34,455 nt of DNA from Rhodobacter sp. (GCA_027489175.1 JAIYAE010000021.1:1-34455), one strand, 5' to 3'. Numbered from the stretch's first letter, positions 24,198 to 34,033 are shown. Notes: a model not told the origin generated them from the letters alone. Translations and numbers: made by a program.

Positions 24198-25664
24198 TCA
24201 TTGCCCCAGCATCCGCTTGACCGCTGCCACCAGATCGGCGCGGGCAACCTCAACCTGCGCGGGGCGGTCTTTCCATTCTTCCAGCGTGGCACTCTCGGCG
24301 ATCTTCGCGCCAAGGATCAGGTCCTTGAGGATGACCATCCCCGTTGCCGCCTCATTGCCACCCTGGATGACGGCAATCGGCGCGGCCCGCTTGTCTGCAT
24401 ATTTCAGCTGGTTGCCAAAGTTTTTCGGGTTGCCCAGATAGGCCTCGGCGCGGATGCCCGCCTGCCGCAACTCACCCACCATGGCCATGTAATCCGCCAT
24501 CCGGTCCCGGTCCATGACCGTGACAACCACCGGCCCCGCCAGCGTGGCATCGACCCGCCCCTTGGCCTGCAGTGCCGCAAGCAGGCGGTCCACTCCGATC
24601 GACACCCCTGTCGCCGGTACGTCCTGCCCGGTAAAGCGCTTGACAAGGCCATCATACCGCCCGCCCCCCGCGACGGACCCGAACTGACGCTTTCGGCCTT
24701 TTTCATCAAGGATTTCAAAGGTAAGCTCAGCCTCATAGACCGGCCCAGTATAGTAACCAAGCCCACGGACGACGCCGGGGTCGATGACGATGCGGTCGGG
24801 GCCATAGCCCTGCGCGGCAAGGAGAGAGGCGATCTCCTCCAGCTCCGCCACCCCCTCACCCCCGATGGTTGAGGCGCCCACCAGCTCGCGCAGGCGGGCG
24901 ACGGTCGCGGCCCCGTTGTCGCGCTTGGCGGTGGTAAAGCCCATGACGACCTCGGCCTGTTCTGGCGCAAGCCCGGCACCTTTGGTGAAGTCGCCGCTCT
25001 CGTCCTTGCGGCCCTCACCCAAAAGGGCGCGGACACCCTCTGGTCCGAGGCGGTCAATCTTGTCGATGGCGCGCAGGACGATGCCGCGTTCGGCCTCCCG
25101 GCCATCCCCCGCCAGACCCGCGACCTCCATCACGCCGTTAAGGACCTTGCGGTTGTTGACCTTCACCACATAGTCGCCGCGGGGGATGCCGACGGTCTCG
25201 AGTGCGTCGGCCAGCATGGCGCAGATCTCGGCATCCGCGGCGACCGACGCTGACCCCACCGTATCCGCGTCGCACTGGTAGAACTGCCGGAACCGCCCTG
25301 GTCCCGGCTTTTCGTTCCGCCACACCGGCCCCATCGCGTAGCGGCGGTAGGGGGAGGGCAGGTCGTTGCGGTATTGGGCGGCGACCCTTGCGAGGGGGGC
25401 GGTCAGGTCGTAGCGCAGCGCCAGCCAATCGGCGCCGTCCTCTTGCCAGGCGAAGACGCCTTCATTCGGGCGGTCCACGTCGGGGAGGAACTTGCCGAGC
25501 GCCTCGACCGTTTCAACCGCGCTCGTCTCCAAGGGGTCGAAGCCGTAGCGGTGGTAGACGGCGGCGATGGCGTCGAGCATGGCCTTGCGCATCGTGACCT
25601 CGGGCCCGAAGTAATCCCGGAATCCCTTCGGGGTCTCGGCGCGGGGGCGGCGGGGTTTGTCCAT
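24198..25664 (-). CDS. hisS: Histidyl-tRNA synthetase
   Basis: 488 residues from ATG 25664 ([20 protein letters not shown]). Class II motifs: [11 protein letters not shown], motif 2 [27 protein letters not shown], the histidine-binding [14 protein letters not shown], and motif 3 region [12 protein letters not shown], followed by a C-terminal anticodon-binding domain ([25 protein letters not shown]). It charges tRNA-His. It is followed by hisZ and hisG on the same strand, an arrangement common in Rhodobacterales. It is divergent from slyX, with 86 bp between starts. Confidence 0.97.
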   Translation of the reverse strand: MDKPRRPRAETPKGFRDYFGPEVTMRKAMLDAIAAVYHRYGFDPLETSAVETVEALGKFLPDVDRPNEGVFAWQEDGADWLALRYDLTAPLARVAAQYRNDLPSPYRRYAMGPVWRNEKPGPGRFRQFYQCDADTVGSASVAADAEICAMLADALETVGIPRGDYVVKVNNRKVLNGVMEVAGLAGDGREAERGIVLRAIDKIDRLGPEGVRALLGEGRKDESGDFTKGAGLAPEQAEVVMGFTTAKRDNGAATVARLRELVGASTIGGEGVAELEEIASLLAAQGYGPDRIVIDPGVVRGLGYYTGPVYEAELTFEILDEKGRKRQFGSVAGGGRYDGLVKRFTGQDVPATGVSIGVDRLLAALQAKGRVDATLAGPVVVTVMDRDRMADYMAMVGELRQAGIRAEAYLGNPKNFGNQLKYADKRAAPIAVIQGGNEAATGMVILKDLILGAKIAESATLEEWKDRPAQVEVARADLVAAVKRMLGQ

Positions 25665-25750
25665 GGCTTGGCCTTCGCTTTTGATCGGGCTCCGTGTATC
25701 GGATGGGGGCAGAGGCGGCAAGGCATCGGGATGAGGGGGCAAAGGGCAGG

Positions 25751-25948
25751 ATGGACCGGATCGACAGCCTGGAGGAACGGGTGGCCCACCTGATGCGGGC
25801 GGTGGAGGACCTGTCGGACGTGGTGGCCGCACAGGGCCGCGAGATCGACCGGCTGACCCGGCTGGTGGGGATGCTGGCCGAAAGGGAGGCCGAGCGGGAG
25901 GCCGCAGGAGACTCCGCCCCCGCCAACGTCCGCCCGCCGCACTGGTGA
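25751..25948 (+). CDS. slyX: SlyX family protein
   Basis: 65 residues from ATG 25751 ([21 protein letters not shown]), preceded by AAAGGGCAGG; in-frame ATGs upstream (25694, 25703) lie in sequence without the family pattern. A single coiled coil with a heptad pattern through about residue 50, ending in the SlyX-typical PPHW. Function of SlyX is not settled. Element B starts 4 nt after its stop. Confidence 0.85.
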   Translation: MDRIDSLEERVAHLMRAVEDLSDVVAAQGREIDRLTRLVGMLAEREAEREAAGDSAPANVRPPHW

Positions 25949-25952
25949 GAGG

Positions 25953-26026
25953 TGTCCACGCAGGACAGGGTGGAGGCCGCAAAGGATTCCAAGGGGTTAG
26001 TGGTGGGCGTTAGGGGTTTGTTAAGG
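25953..26026 (+). repeat. 3'-end palindromic element, copy B (after slyX)
   Basis: Starts 4 nt after the slyX stop with TGTCC-N5-GGACA (25953-25967) and ends with GTTAG...GTTAAGG (to 26026). It is nearly identical to copy A at 14034-14107 but inverted (69 of 74 positions). Its distal end is 95 nt from the TIR-STAND start. Whatever is conserved here is not protein coding, because the two copies follow unrelated genes. Confidence 0.85.
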
Positions 26027-26066
26027 TATTAGACGTATGATTAACACCATCACCAAACTGCTTTAA

Positions 26067-26090
26067 GTTGTTCGCGCATCGCGCTACAAC
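26067..26090. promoter_or_regulatory. Dyad upstream of the TIR-STAND gene
   Basis: GTTGT-T-CGCG-CAT-CGCG-CT-ACAAC: arms GTTGT/ACAAC outside and CGCG/CGCG inside, ending 31 nt before the ATG at 26122. A repressor operator or a leader hairpin would fit this place. A weak promoter-like TTAACA-N17-TAAGTT (26041-26069) overlaps it. Confidence 0.4.
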
Positions 26091-26121
26091 ACCGTAACGA
26101 ACATGCACCTAGGGATCGCGA

Positions 26122-28794
26122 ATGACCATTGAGCTCTTTATCTCTTATAGCCATGAGGATGAATGGCTTAAACTTGAGTTACTTCAGCATCTGAGTGCAC
26201 TAAAGAGATCTGGGCATGTCGACATCTGGCACGATCGGAAAATACTTCCTGGCGCACCCTTAGATCCTGCTATTCAACAACAGGTCGAGAGCGCAAACAT
26301 CTTCCTATTTCTAATTTCGCCGGCGTTCCTTGCTTCAGACTACTGTGTGGAAAGGGAGTACTTGCGCGCTTTAACACGGTGCCAAGCTGACGAAGCGGTG
26401 ATCATTCCAGTAATTGTCCGTGAGTGTGACTGGGACGTGCACAAACTTCGCTCATTCCGTGCGCTTCCAACAGACGCGATTGCAGTAACAAAAAGGGCAA
26501 GCGCAAGGGACAATGCTGCTGAACGGGATAGCAAATGGACTGACGTAATTTCTGGCATACGAGACGTTGTAACTGATCTTAAAAAAAAACTAACCCCACC
26601 TAGCCTAACGGAAGAGTATGCTCAAAAGCTCTTTAAAGTAAGCTTTGTACACCACCCCGCTCTACCAGAGTTCGACGAACTCGAGGTCTATGTTGATCCC
26701 GAGATTTACTTTGAAAAGCACAAGCGACAAATCAACACCACCTCTGCTCTCCTCGAACTCGTCAAATCGGAACGTGTAGTAGTTATTAGCGGCCAAGATC
26801 GCAGCGGAAAGTCTCTTGTTGCGAAGAAAATTCAGTACGGTCTAGACCACGATGCAATGCCAGCCGTCATCGTCAAGGGCGGAGAGATCACGAATGCAGA
26901 CATTCTCTCTATCGTGAAGAAAGCGACGCTGCAGCAGTACGGAAGCACCGGATTTCCCACTAATAGAACCACCATAATAATTGATGACTTCGACGAATGC
27001 AGCCTTAGGGACAACATAAAAGAAAAGATTGCCCGCGACCTAGCTAGTAACTTTGAGCGCACTGTTATCTTATCCTTCTCCTTGGCACCGGCTGTCCTCT
27101 ATTCTGCGGACGATCTAGCGGACCCAGCTTGCTTGTCTTTGGGCCCACTTGGAAAAGAGAAAGTCCTTCAACTCGTCCGCAAATGGCGCTTTGCTGGTTC
27201 CAACCGAGTCGAAGTCGTATCCGATAGCGTCATAATGACCATGTATGAGCGCATCGCCGTCTTGTTTGAACAAACAGAGGCGGAGCGTTACGCATACAAT
27301 GTCGTCACCTTCCTTGAACTCCTAGAGTCCTCTACCGGTGGAGATATCGCGCCGTCATCTTTTGCGGCGTGTTTTGAAACCGCTCTCAATGCACGACTGA
27401 CACGAGCTGGGTGCCATCATCGCCAGTTTGATGAGATTAAGAATTTTCTAGCTTTGATTGCCTATACGGGCTTTGTTGACTCTGAGGAAGGCTTCATTTC
27501 TGAACGCCGATACCGAGAATGCATCGATCTTTTCGTCAGCCAACATCTTTCAAATGAGAAATTTCTTCGAGCAATGACCGACGAACATTTCGTAGGTCGA
27601 GAACGAGATGGGTATGTGTTTTTCGAGGACTATCTATGGTTCTACCTTTGCGCAAGGTACGTCGGAAAACGACTTGTTCGGGACGACCAAGAAAAATACA
27701 AAGACTTTGTAGCCAAGTGCGCAGCGAATGTATTTCAAAAGAAGTACGCAAATATCGCCATATTCATTGCTTACTTTACGGACGACAATCTTGTTGTACG
27801 CGAACTCATGTCTATTCTTGACCGCCTTTTTTCAAAAGCGGAAGATTGGGTTCTGTCTGATCGCTCGCGCTCAGTGATTCTTGGACTTGGGAGCGGCGAC
27901 AATCTGGCGATCTCTGCGTCTAGTAATGTGGAAGAGAATAGGCAGAACTTGCTGAAGGATGACGGCAAAGACATTATTGAGAATGCAGAGAGCCTAGTTG
28001 CCAAGTATACCTTACCGTTTCTTGATCCGCAGATTGACGATTCTGAACTAGTGGATGGAATTAATTCTCGTGAGGTCAACGGAGATTCATACATTAGAAG
28101 TGTGAATGCCTTGTTAAGAACGCATTCAGTGATCGGGCAGATCCTTAATGGGCGGTCCGGCACTTATGGCGCTGAGTTGGTAATGAACTGCATCACAAAG
28201 ATGGTTCAGGCAAGCGGTCGATACGCATCCCTTAACCATGCCATTGCGACACTCATGATGTATGACCCGGAAATGGCCCTTAAGACTGCGGGTGGCGTAC
28301 TTCGGCACGAGGGCCTGTCGGATGCTGAGAAGCACAAGAGAGTTATGAGAATTTTTGGCTTTTGGTCGGTCTTTATCTCGCAAACTGGGCTTGCGCGCTA
28401 CCTCGCGCAACCGCATTCAATCACAGCACTTGAGAGGCTAACCGAGAAATTTGAGACTCAGCCGGATGAATCTGGGAATATTCCCTACAACTTCAGGAGT
28501 GTTCATCTCATAGCCTCACTGTACCATGATCAAGTTGTCGATCGACAGGCAATTGAGAGGGCGCTGCAAGTTCTTGGGCCGGACAGTGCTTTATTTGCTA
28601 TCTTACGCGCAACTTTTCATATCTATTCTTACTACATGCCGCTTTCTATTCAGGACAAGCAATGGCTTTCCAACAAACTTAGAATGCCGATTAAGAGATT
28701 TGAGACGCAGCAACTGAAGGCAATAACGGGAAAGGCTCTCTCCAAGCGCGCGCTTCTGGATACCCAGCTCTCAGAGACTTCGGACGAAGAATAG
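26122..28794 (+). CDS. TIR-domain STAND-like P-loop NTPase, predicted defence protein
   Basis: 890 residues. The N-terminal TIR domain (about 1-150) has the ISYSHEDEW box, DIWHDRKILPG, SANIFLFLISPAFLASDYC, and Glu79 four residues after Cys75, the place of the NADase glutamate in bacterial TIRs. A linker follows, then an NTPase module: Walker A GQDRSGKS (224-231), hhhhDD Walker B in TTIIIDDFDEC (284-293), and an RTVILSFS sensor-like strand (313-320), with a GPLGKEKVLQLVRKW segment as in STAND/NACHT proteins. The remaining ~500 residues are helical with no clear tandem repeats and probably act as sensor. By family, such proteins detect phage and degrade NAD. DNA is strikingly AT-richer than all neighbours and uses different codons, indicating transfer. 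It is a single-gene unit, convergent with the ParB-like gene (4 nt between). Confidence 0.82.
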   Translation: MTIELFISYSHEDEWLKLELLQHLSALKRSGHVDIWHDRKILPGAPLDPAIQQQVESANIFLFLISPAFLASDYCVEREYLRALTRCQADEAVIIPVIVRECDWDVHKLRSFRALPTDAIAVTKRASARDNAAERDSKWTDVISGIRDVVTDLKKKLTPPSLTEEYAQKLFKVSFVHHPALPEFDELEVYVDPEIYFEKHKRQINTTSALLELVKSERVVVISGQDRSGKSLVAKKIQYGLDHDAMPAVIVKGGEITNADILSIVKKATLQQYGSTGFPTNRTTIIIDDFDECSLRDNIKEKIARDLASNFERTVILSFSLAPAVLYSADDLADPACLSLGPLGKEKVLQLVRKWRFAGSNRVEVVSDSVIMTMYERIAVLFEQTEAERYAYNVVTFLELLESSTGGDIAPSSFAACFETALNARLTRAGCHHRQFDEIKNFLALIAYTGFVDSEEGFISERRYRECIDLFVSQHLSNEKFLRAMTDEHFVGRERDGYVFFEDYLWFYLCARYVGKRLVRDDQEKYKDFVAKCAANVFQKKYANIAIFIAYFTDDNLVVRELMSILDRLFSKAEDWVLSDRSRSVILGLGSGDNLAISASSNVEENRQNLLKDDGKDIIENAESLVAKYTLPFLDPQIDDSELVDGINSREVNGDSYIRSVNALLRTHSVIGQILNGRSGTYGAELVMNCITKMVQASGRYASLNHAIATLMMYDPEMALKTAGGVLRHEGLSDAEKHKRVMRIFGFWSVFISQTGLARYLAQPHSITALERLTEKFETQPDESGNIPYNFRSVHLIASLYHDQVVDRQAIERALQVLGPDSALFAILRATFHIYSYYMPLSIQDKQWLSNKLRMPIKRFETQQLKAITGKALSKRALLDTQLSETSDEE

Positions 28795-28798
28795 CTTT

Positions 28799-29635
28799 TC
28801 ATGCCTCCCCAAACCACTCCTCCACCTTGTCCAGCACGTCGTCGATCAGCCCTGACCGCGCCTGAGGTCCGGTGAACCGCAAGATCCAGCCGGAGGGCGT
28901 CGGCTCCCGTGTGATCGTCAGGCCCTGGCGGAGCTTCAGGAGCCTTCGGGGGCGGCGGGTGGTGGGGTTGGTGGGCTCCTTCAACACATCTTGGAGGACG
29001 GGGCGGAGGGTGGACCATTGGGTCTCACTCCCCAACCCCGTGACGGGGTGGAGGGTGGCGGTGAGGAGGTCCTCGTGCCCCGACTGGATTGCGGCGGCGA
29101 GGGTGTCGAGTTGGCGGGTTGTGAGGCCTGTCGCGTCGGTGAGGAGGGGGGCGAGGGCTTCGACCACGCTCACATGGTTGCGGATGCGGGTGCGGGTGGT
29201 GCGGGGGGCGCTGGGGAAAAGGGCGGCGATGGCGGCGTCGGGGGTGTCGAAGTGGCCCTCCTCCACCGCCTTGAGGATCAGGGTGGCCTTTTCCCAAGGG
29301 CTGACGGGGGCGCGGACCTCATTTTCGGTCACCATGGCGGCGAGGGCCTGGGCGAGGCTTTGCGGCGTGCGCAGGAAGGCGGGGATCGTCTGGTGCCCAA
29401 GGGCCGCGCAGGCGGTGAGGCGGCGGAGGCCGGAGATCAGGCCATAGCGGTAGGGGCCGGTGGCGGGATCGGGGCGGGGGGTGGACAGCTGCCAGACCTC
29501 GACCGGCGTGCGGAGGCCTTCGGTGGCGATGGAGTGCTGGAGTTGGGCGAGGGCCTCAGGCTCCAGCGAGAGGCGGTCGCGCAAGAGGGCGGCGGGGTCG
29601 ATGGCGGCGAGGGGGAGGGTGTGGAGGGGGTCCAT
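28799..29635 (-). CDS. ParB/Spo0J N-terminal domain protein, solitary
   Basis: 278 residues. ParB-type N-terminal domain: LSLEPEALAQLQHSIATEGLRTPVEVW, the nucleotide-binding box LISGLRRLTACAALGHQTIPAF (GxRR form), and VTENEVRAPVSPWEKA, followed by a helix-rich centre (KATLILKAVEEGHF, TTRTRIRNHVSVVEAL) resembling the ParB HTH. The C-terminus (SGWILRFTGPQ...LIDDVLDKVEEWFG) is family-specific. No ParA partner is adjacent, so chromosome partitioning is unlikely; it may be a stand-alone ParB-like CTPase/DNA-binding protein. High GC, unlike the TIR gene that converges on it. Confidence 0.82.
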   Translation of the reverse strand: MDPLHTLPLAAIDPAALLRDRLSLEPEALAQLQHSIATEGLRTPVEVWQLSTPRPDPATGPYRYGLISGLRRLTACAALGHQTIPAFLRTPQSLAQALAAMVTENEVRAPVSPWEKATLILKAVEEGHFDTPDAAIAALFPSAPRTTRTRIRNHVSVVEALAPLLTDATGLTTRQLDTLAAAIQSGHEDLLTATLHPVTGLGSETQWSTLRPVLQDVLKEPTNPTTRRPRRLLKLRQGLTITREPTPSGWILRFTGPQARSGLIDDVLDKVEEWFGEA

Positions 29636-29707
29636 GCGCGTGCTCCTGGCGTTTGCGGGGAGGAGACGCGGGGAGGGTTGGGATTTGGTAAGGGGGGCGC
29701 GCGGGGG

Positions 29708-32700
29708 TCAGATCTCCTCGACCGCGAGGACGCCGTGCATGGCTTTGATCGCGCCCTTGATCTGGGGGGTGACGGGGTAGGTGTCGGGGAGGGTGACGTC
29801 AACCTCACGGCCCTGGGGGTCGGTGATGCAGAGGGTGACCTGCGCGCGGGAGCGGCCTTCGACGCGGGCGAGGAGGGAGGCGAGGGAGGGGACGGCTTCG
29901 GGGCGGGCGAGGTGGATGCGCAGGGCCTGGGCGCCGCCCTGGGCTGCGACAGAGTCGATGGGCTGGATGGCTTGGGCGAGGAGTTTCAGCGTCTCGCCCT
30001 CAAGCTCGGCCTTGACGGTGAGGACGATGTTGGAGCCGGGGTCGAGGTGGTCGCGGGAGGCTTCGAGGACTTCGGAGAAGCAGGTGACTTCGTAAAGGCC
30101 GGTGGGGTCGGAAAGCTGGACGAAGGCGAAACGGTTGCCGCGGGCGGATTTGCGTTCCTGGCGGGAGGAGACGGAGCCGGCGAGTTTTGCAGTGATGGGG
30201 CCGCGTTCGGCGGCGATGGTGACTTCGGCCAGGGTTTTGACGTTCTGGCGTTTCAGAGCGGACATGTAGTCGTCGAGGGGGTGGCCGGAGAGGTAGAAGC
30301 CGATGGCGAGGTGCTCCTGGCCAAGGCGTTCGACGGGCAGCCAGTCATCGCGGAACGGGAGGCGGGGTTCGGGGATGTCGGTGCCGGATGCGCCGAAGAG
30401 GGAGACCTGGGCGGAGGCTTTCGCCTCATGGATAGCGGCGGAGTAGGCGACGAGGGGGTCAAGCGCTTCGAAGACGCGGGCGCGGTTGGGGTCAAGCTGG
30501 TCGAAGGCGCCCGCGCGGGCCAGCATTTCCAGCGGGCGCTTGCCGATGCGTTTGAGGTCCACGCGGCGGGCGACGTCGAAGAGGGTGGCGAAGGGTTTAT
30601 CCTGCCGGGCCTGGACGATCAGCTGCATTGCATCGACGCCGACGTTCTTCAAGGCACCCAACCCGTAGACCAGCGCGCCGTCGCGGACGGTGAAGGTGGC
30701 GAGGGAGGCGTTGATGCAAGGGGCCACGGTCTTGAGGCCAAGCTTGTCCACCTCACGCTTGTAGACTGCCAGCTTGTCGGTGAGGTGAAGGTCGCAGTTC
30801 ATCACGGCGGCCATGAATTCGGCCGGGTAATTCGCCTTGAGATAGGCGGTCTGGTAGCTGACCACAGCATAGGCGGCGGCGTGGGATTTGTTGAAGCCGT
30901 AGTTGGCGAATTTCTCCAGAAGGTCGAACACCTCACCGGCTTTGGCGGCGTCGATGTTGTGGGTCTTCTTTGCGCCTTCGATGAATTTCGGGCGCTCGCG
31001 GGCCATTTCTTCGGGGTTCTTTTTCCCCATCGCGCGGCGCAGAAGGTCAGCGCCGCCAAGCGAATAGCCCGCCATGACCTGGGCGATCTGCATCACCTGT
31101 TCCTGATAGACGATGATGCCCTGGGTCTCGGCAAGGATGTGGTCGATGGTCGGGTGGATCGACTCCAGCGGTCGAAGGCCGTTCTTCACCTCGCAATAGG
31201 CCGGGATGTTCTCCATCGGGCCGGGGCGGTAGAGGGCCACAAGGGCGACGATATCCTCGATGCAGGTTGGCTTCATCCGGCGCAGGGCGTCCATCATGCC
31301 GGAGCTTTCCACCTGGAAGACGGCGACGGTCTTGGCGGCGGCGTAGAGGTCATAGGCGGGCTGGTCGTCCAGCGGGATCAGGTTGATGTCAAAGCTGATG
31401 CCGCGCAGGGCCAGCAGGTCCATCGCGTTCTGGATCACGGTCAGGGTTTTCAGGCCAAGGAAGTCAAACTTCACCAGACCCGCCGCTTCCACCCATTTCA
31501 TGTTGAACTGGGTGGCGGGCATGTCGGAGCGGGGATCGCGGTAGAGGGGCACCAGCTGATCCAGCGGGCGGTCGCCGATCACCACCCCGGCAGCGTGGGT
31601 GGAGGCGTTGCGATAGAGGCCTTCGATTTCCTTGGCATAGTCGAGAAGGCGCCCCACGACCTCTTCCTTCGCGGCTTCGCGCAGGCGGGGTTCATCGGCC
31701 AGCGCCTTGGTAATGCTGACTGGCTTCACCCCTTCGACCGGGATCATCTTCGACAGCTTGTCGACCTGCCCGTAGGACATTTGCAGCACGCGGCCCACGT
31801 CGCGCACGGCAGCTTTTGACAGCAAAGCGCCGAAGGTGATGATCTGCGCCACCCGGTCGCGGCCGTATTTGTGCTGGACGTAGGTGATCACCTCTTCCCG
31901 CCGGTCCATGCAGAAGTCGATGTCGAAGTCGGGCATCGAGACGCGTTCGGGGTTCAGGAAGCGTTCAAAGAGAAGGGCGTAGCGCAGGGGGTCAAGGTCG
32001 GTGATCCGCAGCGCATAGGCGACAAGGCTGCCCGCGCCTGAACCCCGGCCCGGGCCGACGGGAATGTTGTGATCCTTGGCCCAGTTGATGAAATCGGCCA
32101 CGATCAGGAAATAGCCGGGGAAGCCCATCTTTTCGATGATGCCCAGTTCGAAATCCAAGCGGGCCTGGTATTCTTCGGGCGTGGCGGAATGGGGGATGAC
32201 GGCAAGGCGGGCTTGCAGGCCTTCGTTGGCCTGACGGCGGAGTTCCTGCACCTCATCATCGGCGAATTTCGGTAGGATGGGGGCGTGTTTCTTGACGGCG
32301 AAGGCGCAGCGTTTGGCAATCTCGACGGTATTCTCCAGCGCCTCGGGCAGGTCGGCGAAGAGGGCGGCCATCTCGGCTTCGGACTTGAAGTAATGCTGGG
32401 GGGTCAGGCGGCGGCGGGGCTGCTGCTGGTCGACATAGGCGCCTTCGGCGATGCAGATGAGGGCATCATGCGCCTCATACATCGAGGATTTCGGGAAGTA
32501 GACGTCATTGGTCGCGACGAGGGGCAGGCCAAACTCATAGGCCAGTTCCACCGCGCTGCGTTCGGCCAGCGCTTCGGGCTCCGACAAGGCGCCGCCGGGG
32601 CCGGGGTGGCGCTGAAGTTCCACATACAGGCGGTCGGGGTAGATCTGGGCGAGGCGTTCGAGGAGCGCGCGAGCCTTGGCGGTCTGGCCAGCGGCATGAA

Positions 32701-33154
32701 AGCGGCCAAGGGGGCCTTCGGGGCCGCCGGTCAGGCAGATGAGGCCCGCGGCGTGGGTGGCAAGCTCGTCCAGCGTCACCTGCGGCAGGTTGGCCGAGGT
32801 GGACATGGCCCCGTCGATGTAAAGCCGGGTATTGAGCTGCATCAGGTTGCGATACCCGCCCTCATCCTGCGCCAGAAGGACGATTGCGGCAGGTGCGCGG
32901 GCCTTTTCGCCGGTTTGCGCCGGGTCATGGGCGATGGAAATCTGGCAGCCGACGATGGGCTGGACGCCTGCACCCATGGCGGTGACGGAAAACTCCAGCG
33001 CCGCGAACATGTTGTTCGTGTCGGTCACGGCGACGGCGGGCATCTGGGCGGCCTTGCACAGGTCAACCAGCTTTTTCACCGGCACCGCGCCCTCGAGAAG
33101 CGAGTGTTCGGTATGGGTGCGAAGGTGGATGAATCGAGGATGTGCGCCGGGCAT
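29708..33154 (-). CDS. dnaE: DNA polymerase III subunit alpha
   Basis: 1148 residues, full-length DnaE. Order of domains: PHP ([17 protein letters not shown] at the N-terminus), palm/fingers with the catalytic [15 protein letters not shown] motif, the thumb-finger stretch [35 protein letters not shown] and [12 protein letters not shown], helix-hairpin-helix region, and a C-terminal OB fold ([20 protein letters not shown]). It is the replicative polymerase. The start at 33154 ([18 protein letters not shown]) gives a normal N-terminus. It appears as a single gene here; the gap of about 70 bp to the ParB-like start holds nothing that I can identify. Confidence 0.97.
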   Translation of the reverse strand: MPGAHPRFIHLRTHTEHSLLEGAVPVKKLVDLCKAAQMPAVAVTDTNNMFAALEFSVTAMGAGVQPIVGCQISIAHDPAQTGEKARAPAAIVLLAQDEGGYRNLMQLNTRLYIDGAMSTSANLPQVTLDELATHAAGLICLTGGPEGPLGRFHAAGQTAKARALLERLAQIYPDRLYVELQRHPGPGGALSEPEALAERSAVELAYEFGLPLVATNDVYFPKSSMYEAHDALICIAEGAYVDQQQPRRRLTPQHYFKSEAEMAALFADLPEALENTVEIAKRCAFAVKKHAPILPKFADDEVQELRRQANEGLQARLAVIPHSATPEEYQARLDFELGIIEKMGFPGYFLIVADFINWAKDHNIPVGPGRGSGAGSLVAYALRITDLDPLRYALLFERFLNPERVSMPDFDIDFCMDRREEVITYVQHKYGRDRVAQIITFGALLSKAAVRDVGRVLQMSYGQVDKLSKMIPVEGVKPVSITKALADEPRLREAAKEEVVGRLLDYAKEIEGLYRNASTHAAGVVIGDRPLDQLVPLYRDPRSDMPATQFNMKWVEAAGLVKFDFLGLKTLTVIQNAMDLLALRGISFDINLIPLDDQPAYDLYAAAKTVAVFQVESSGMMDALRRMKPTCIEDIVALVALYRPGPMENIPAYCEVKNGLRPLESIHPTIDHILAETQGIIVYQEQVMQIAQVMAGYSLGGADLLRRAMGKKNPEEMARERPKFIEGAKKTHNIDAAKAGEVFDLLEKFANYGFNKSHAAAYAVVSYQTAYLKANYPAEFMAAVMNCDLHLTDKLAVYKREVDKLGLKTVAPCINASLATFTVRDGALVYGLGALKNVGVDAMQLIVQARQDKPFATLFDVARRVDLKRIGKRPLEMLARAGAFDQLDPNRARVFEALDPLVAYSAAIHEAKASAQVSLFGASGTDIPEPRLPFRDDWLPVERLGQEHLAIGFYLSGHPLDDYMSALKRQNVKTLAEVTIAAERGPITAKLAGSVSSRQERKSARGNRFAFVQLSDPTGLYEVTCFSEVLEASRDHLDPGSNIVLTVKAELEGETLKLLAQAIQPIDSVAAQGGAQALRIHLARPEAVPSLASLLARVEGRSRAQVTLCITDPQGREVDVTLPDTYPVTPQIKGAIKAMHGVLAVEEI

Positions 33155-33186
33155 GGGCTAGGGTTACCCGGCCCGGCGCGTGCTGT

Positions 33187-33735
33187 CTATGCCAGGCGCG
33201 GCATCGGGCGCAGGGTCGCAAGGGCGGCCAGCGCGATGATCGCGCCAAGACCGGTGAAGACCGCGAAATCTTGCCAGCCGGGCTTTACCACCATCAGGAA
33301 GACGATGGCGAACTGGACGGCATAATCCATCGCCGCCAGCCGGTAGACCCGGCGCAGATTCGGCATGGCCGCGGGGGCGCCATGGTCGTCACCGATCTTG
33401 ACCGCGCGTTCGCAGGACGGGCCGATCACAAGGGCTCCGAAGCCTGCGGTGAAGATCACCCCGGCAAGGCCAAGGATGGTGAAGGGCTGCCAGCCCCACC
33501 CCGCCACGAACAGGAGGACCACGCCAGAGGCTAGAGTCAAGACGCTGGTCGGGATGAAAAGCCGGGGGGCAAGCAGGGTCGTCGCGCGCACCACGGCCAG
33601 CCGCGTCTCGGCCGTGCTGCGGCGGGCCAGAACGATGCCGGCGATGATCATGGCAAAACCGCCGCCGACCCAAAGGACGGCGGCGATGACGTGCACAAAT
33701 TTGAGGAGGGAGGTAAGGTCCATGGGAAAATCCAT
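33187..33735 (-). CDS. DUF2269-like integral membrane protein
   Basis: 182 residues, or 178 if the ATG at 33723 is used. Four hydrophobic segments; LLKFVHVIAAVLWVGGGFAMIIAGIVLA at the N-terminus with a conserved His in the first helix recalls DUF2269/CopD-like membrane proteins. The remaining helices (LTLASGVVLLFVAGW, GLAGVIFTAGFGALVIG, FAIVFLMVV, GLGAIIALAALATL) agree. Function unknown; heme binding in the relatives is only a suggestion. No RBS is clear for either start. It is divergent from xdhA. Confidence 0.68.
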   Translation of the reverse strand: MDFPMDLTSLLKFVHVIAAVLWVGGGFAMIIAGIVLARRSTAETRLAVVRATTLLAPRLFIPTSVLTLASGVVLLFVAGWGWQPFTILGLAGVIFTAGFGALVIGPSCERAVKIGDDHGAPAAMPNLRRVYRLAAMDYAVQFAIVFLMVVKPGWQDFAVFTGLGAIIALAALATLRPMPRLA

Positions 33736-33738
33736 TGT

Positions 33739-33767
33739 TTGTATGCGAACAGTGGCGGCCGTATAGT
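33739..33767 (+). promoter_or_regulatory. Candidate promoter for xdhA
   Basis: TTGTAT (33739-33744), 17 bp, TATAGT (33762-33767), about 270 nt before the xdhA ATG. It lies directly upstream of the structured leader region. Confidence 0.45.
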
Positions 33768-33815
33768 GCTCCGGGCTGCGGGGATGAAGTCAGGGAGTCC
33801 TTACCCTGCGTCACT

Positions 33816-33955
33816 GCCTGCAATGCAGGCGCGTGCTGACGGAATTGTCGGCAAAAGGCGAAACTGCTTTCGGGAAAGCAGTAAAGGTATGTCTTGCCTT
33901 GTGGCCAAGCCCTGCGCTTCATGGTTTGAAGAGAGCACGGGCGAAAAGACCCGTG
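33816..33955 (+). other. Hairpin-rich leader region upstream of xdhA
   Basis: Series of hairpins in the plus strand: GCCTGC/GCAGGC (33816-33830); GCTGAC-GGAATT-GTCGGC (33835-33852); ACTGCTTT-CGGG-AAAGCAGT (33863-33882, perfect 8 bp), possibly enclosed by AAGGC/GCCTT; and CACGGG/CCCGTG (33936-33955). The density suggests a structured leader or small RNA. I cannot match it to a known riboswitch. The 298-bp gap 33736-34033 has no gene that I trust. Confidence 0.4.
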
Positions 33956-34033
33956 GGGCGCGTGGCCCGCTTTACGCCGCATCGGGCGGCCACGCAGGAT
34001 GCCTCAACCGGGGAGACCGCGGCGGGTTGATGG

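Noticed and set aside
14034..26026. Composite transposon bounded by the inverted 74-bp repeats.
   Set aside because: The enclosed 11.9 kb is housekeeping (nrdJ, hisS), there is no transposase, and the repeats follow stop codons at a fixed 4-nt distance.
28991..31819. Very long open frame on the plus strand opposite dnaE and the ParB-like gene.
   Set aside because: Glycine/valine-rich antisense frame caused by GC-rich third positions in dnaE; no family motifs.
33833..34030. 65-residue plus-strand frame between the DUF2269-like gene and xdhA.
   Set aside because: No RBS, no recognisable family, and it overlaps stable hairpins; more likely leader RNA.
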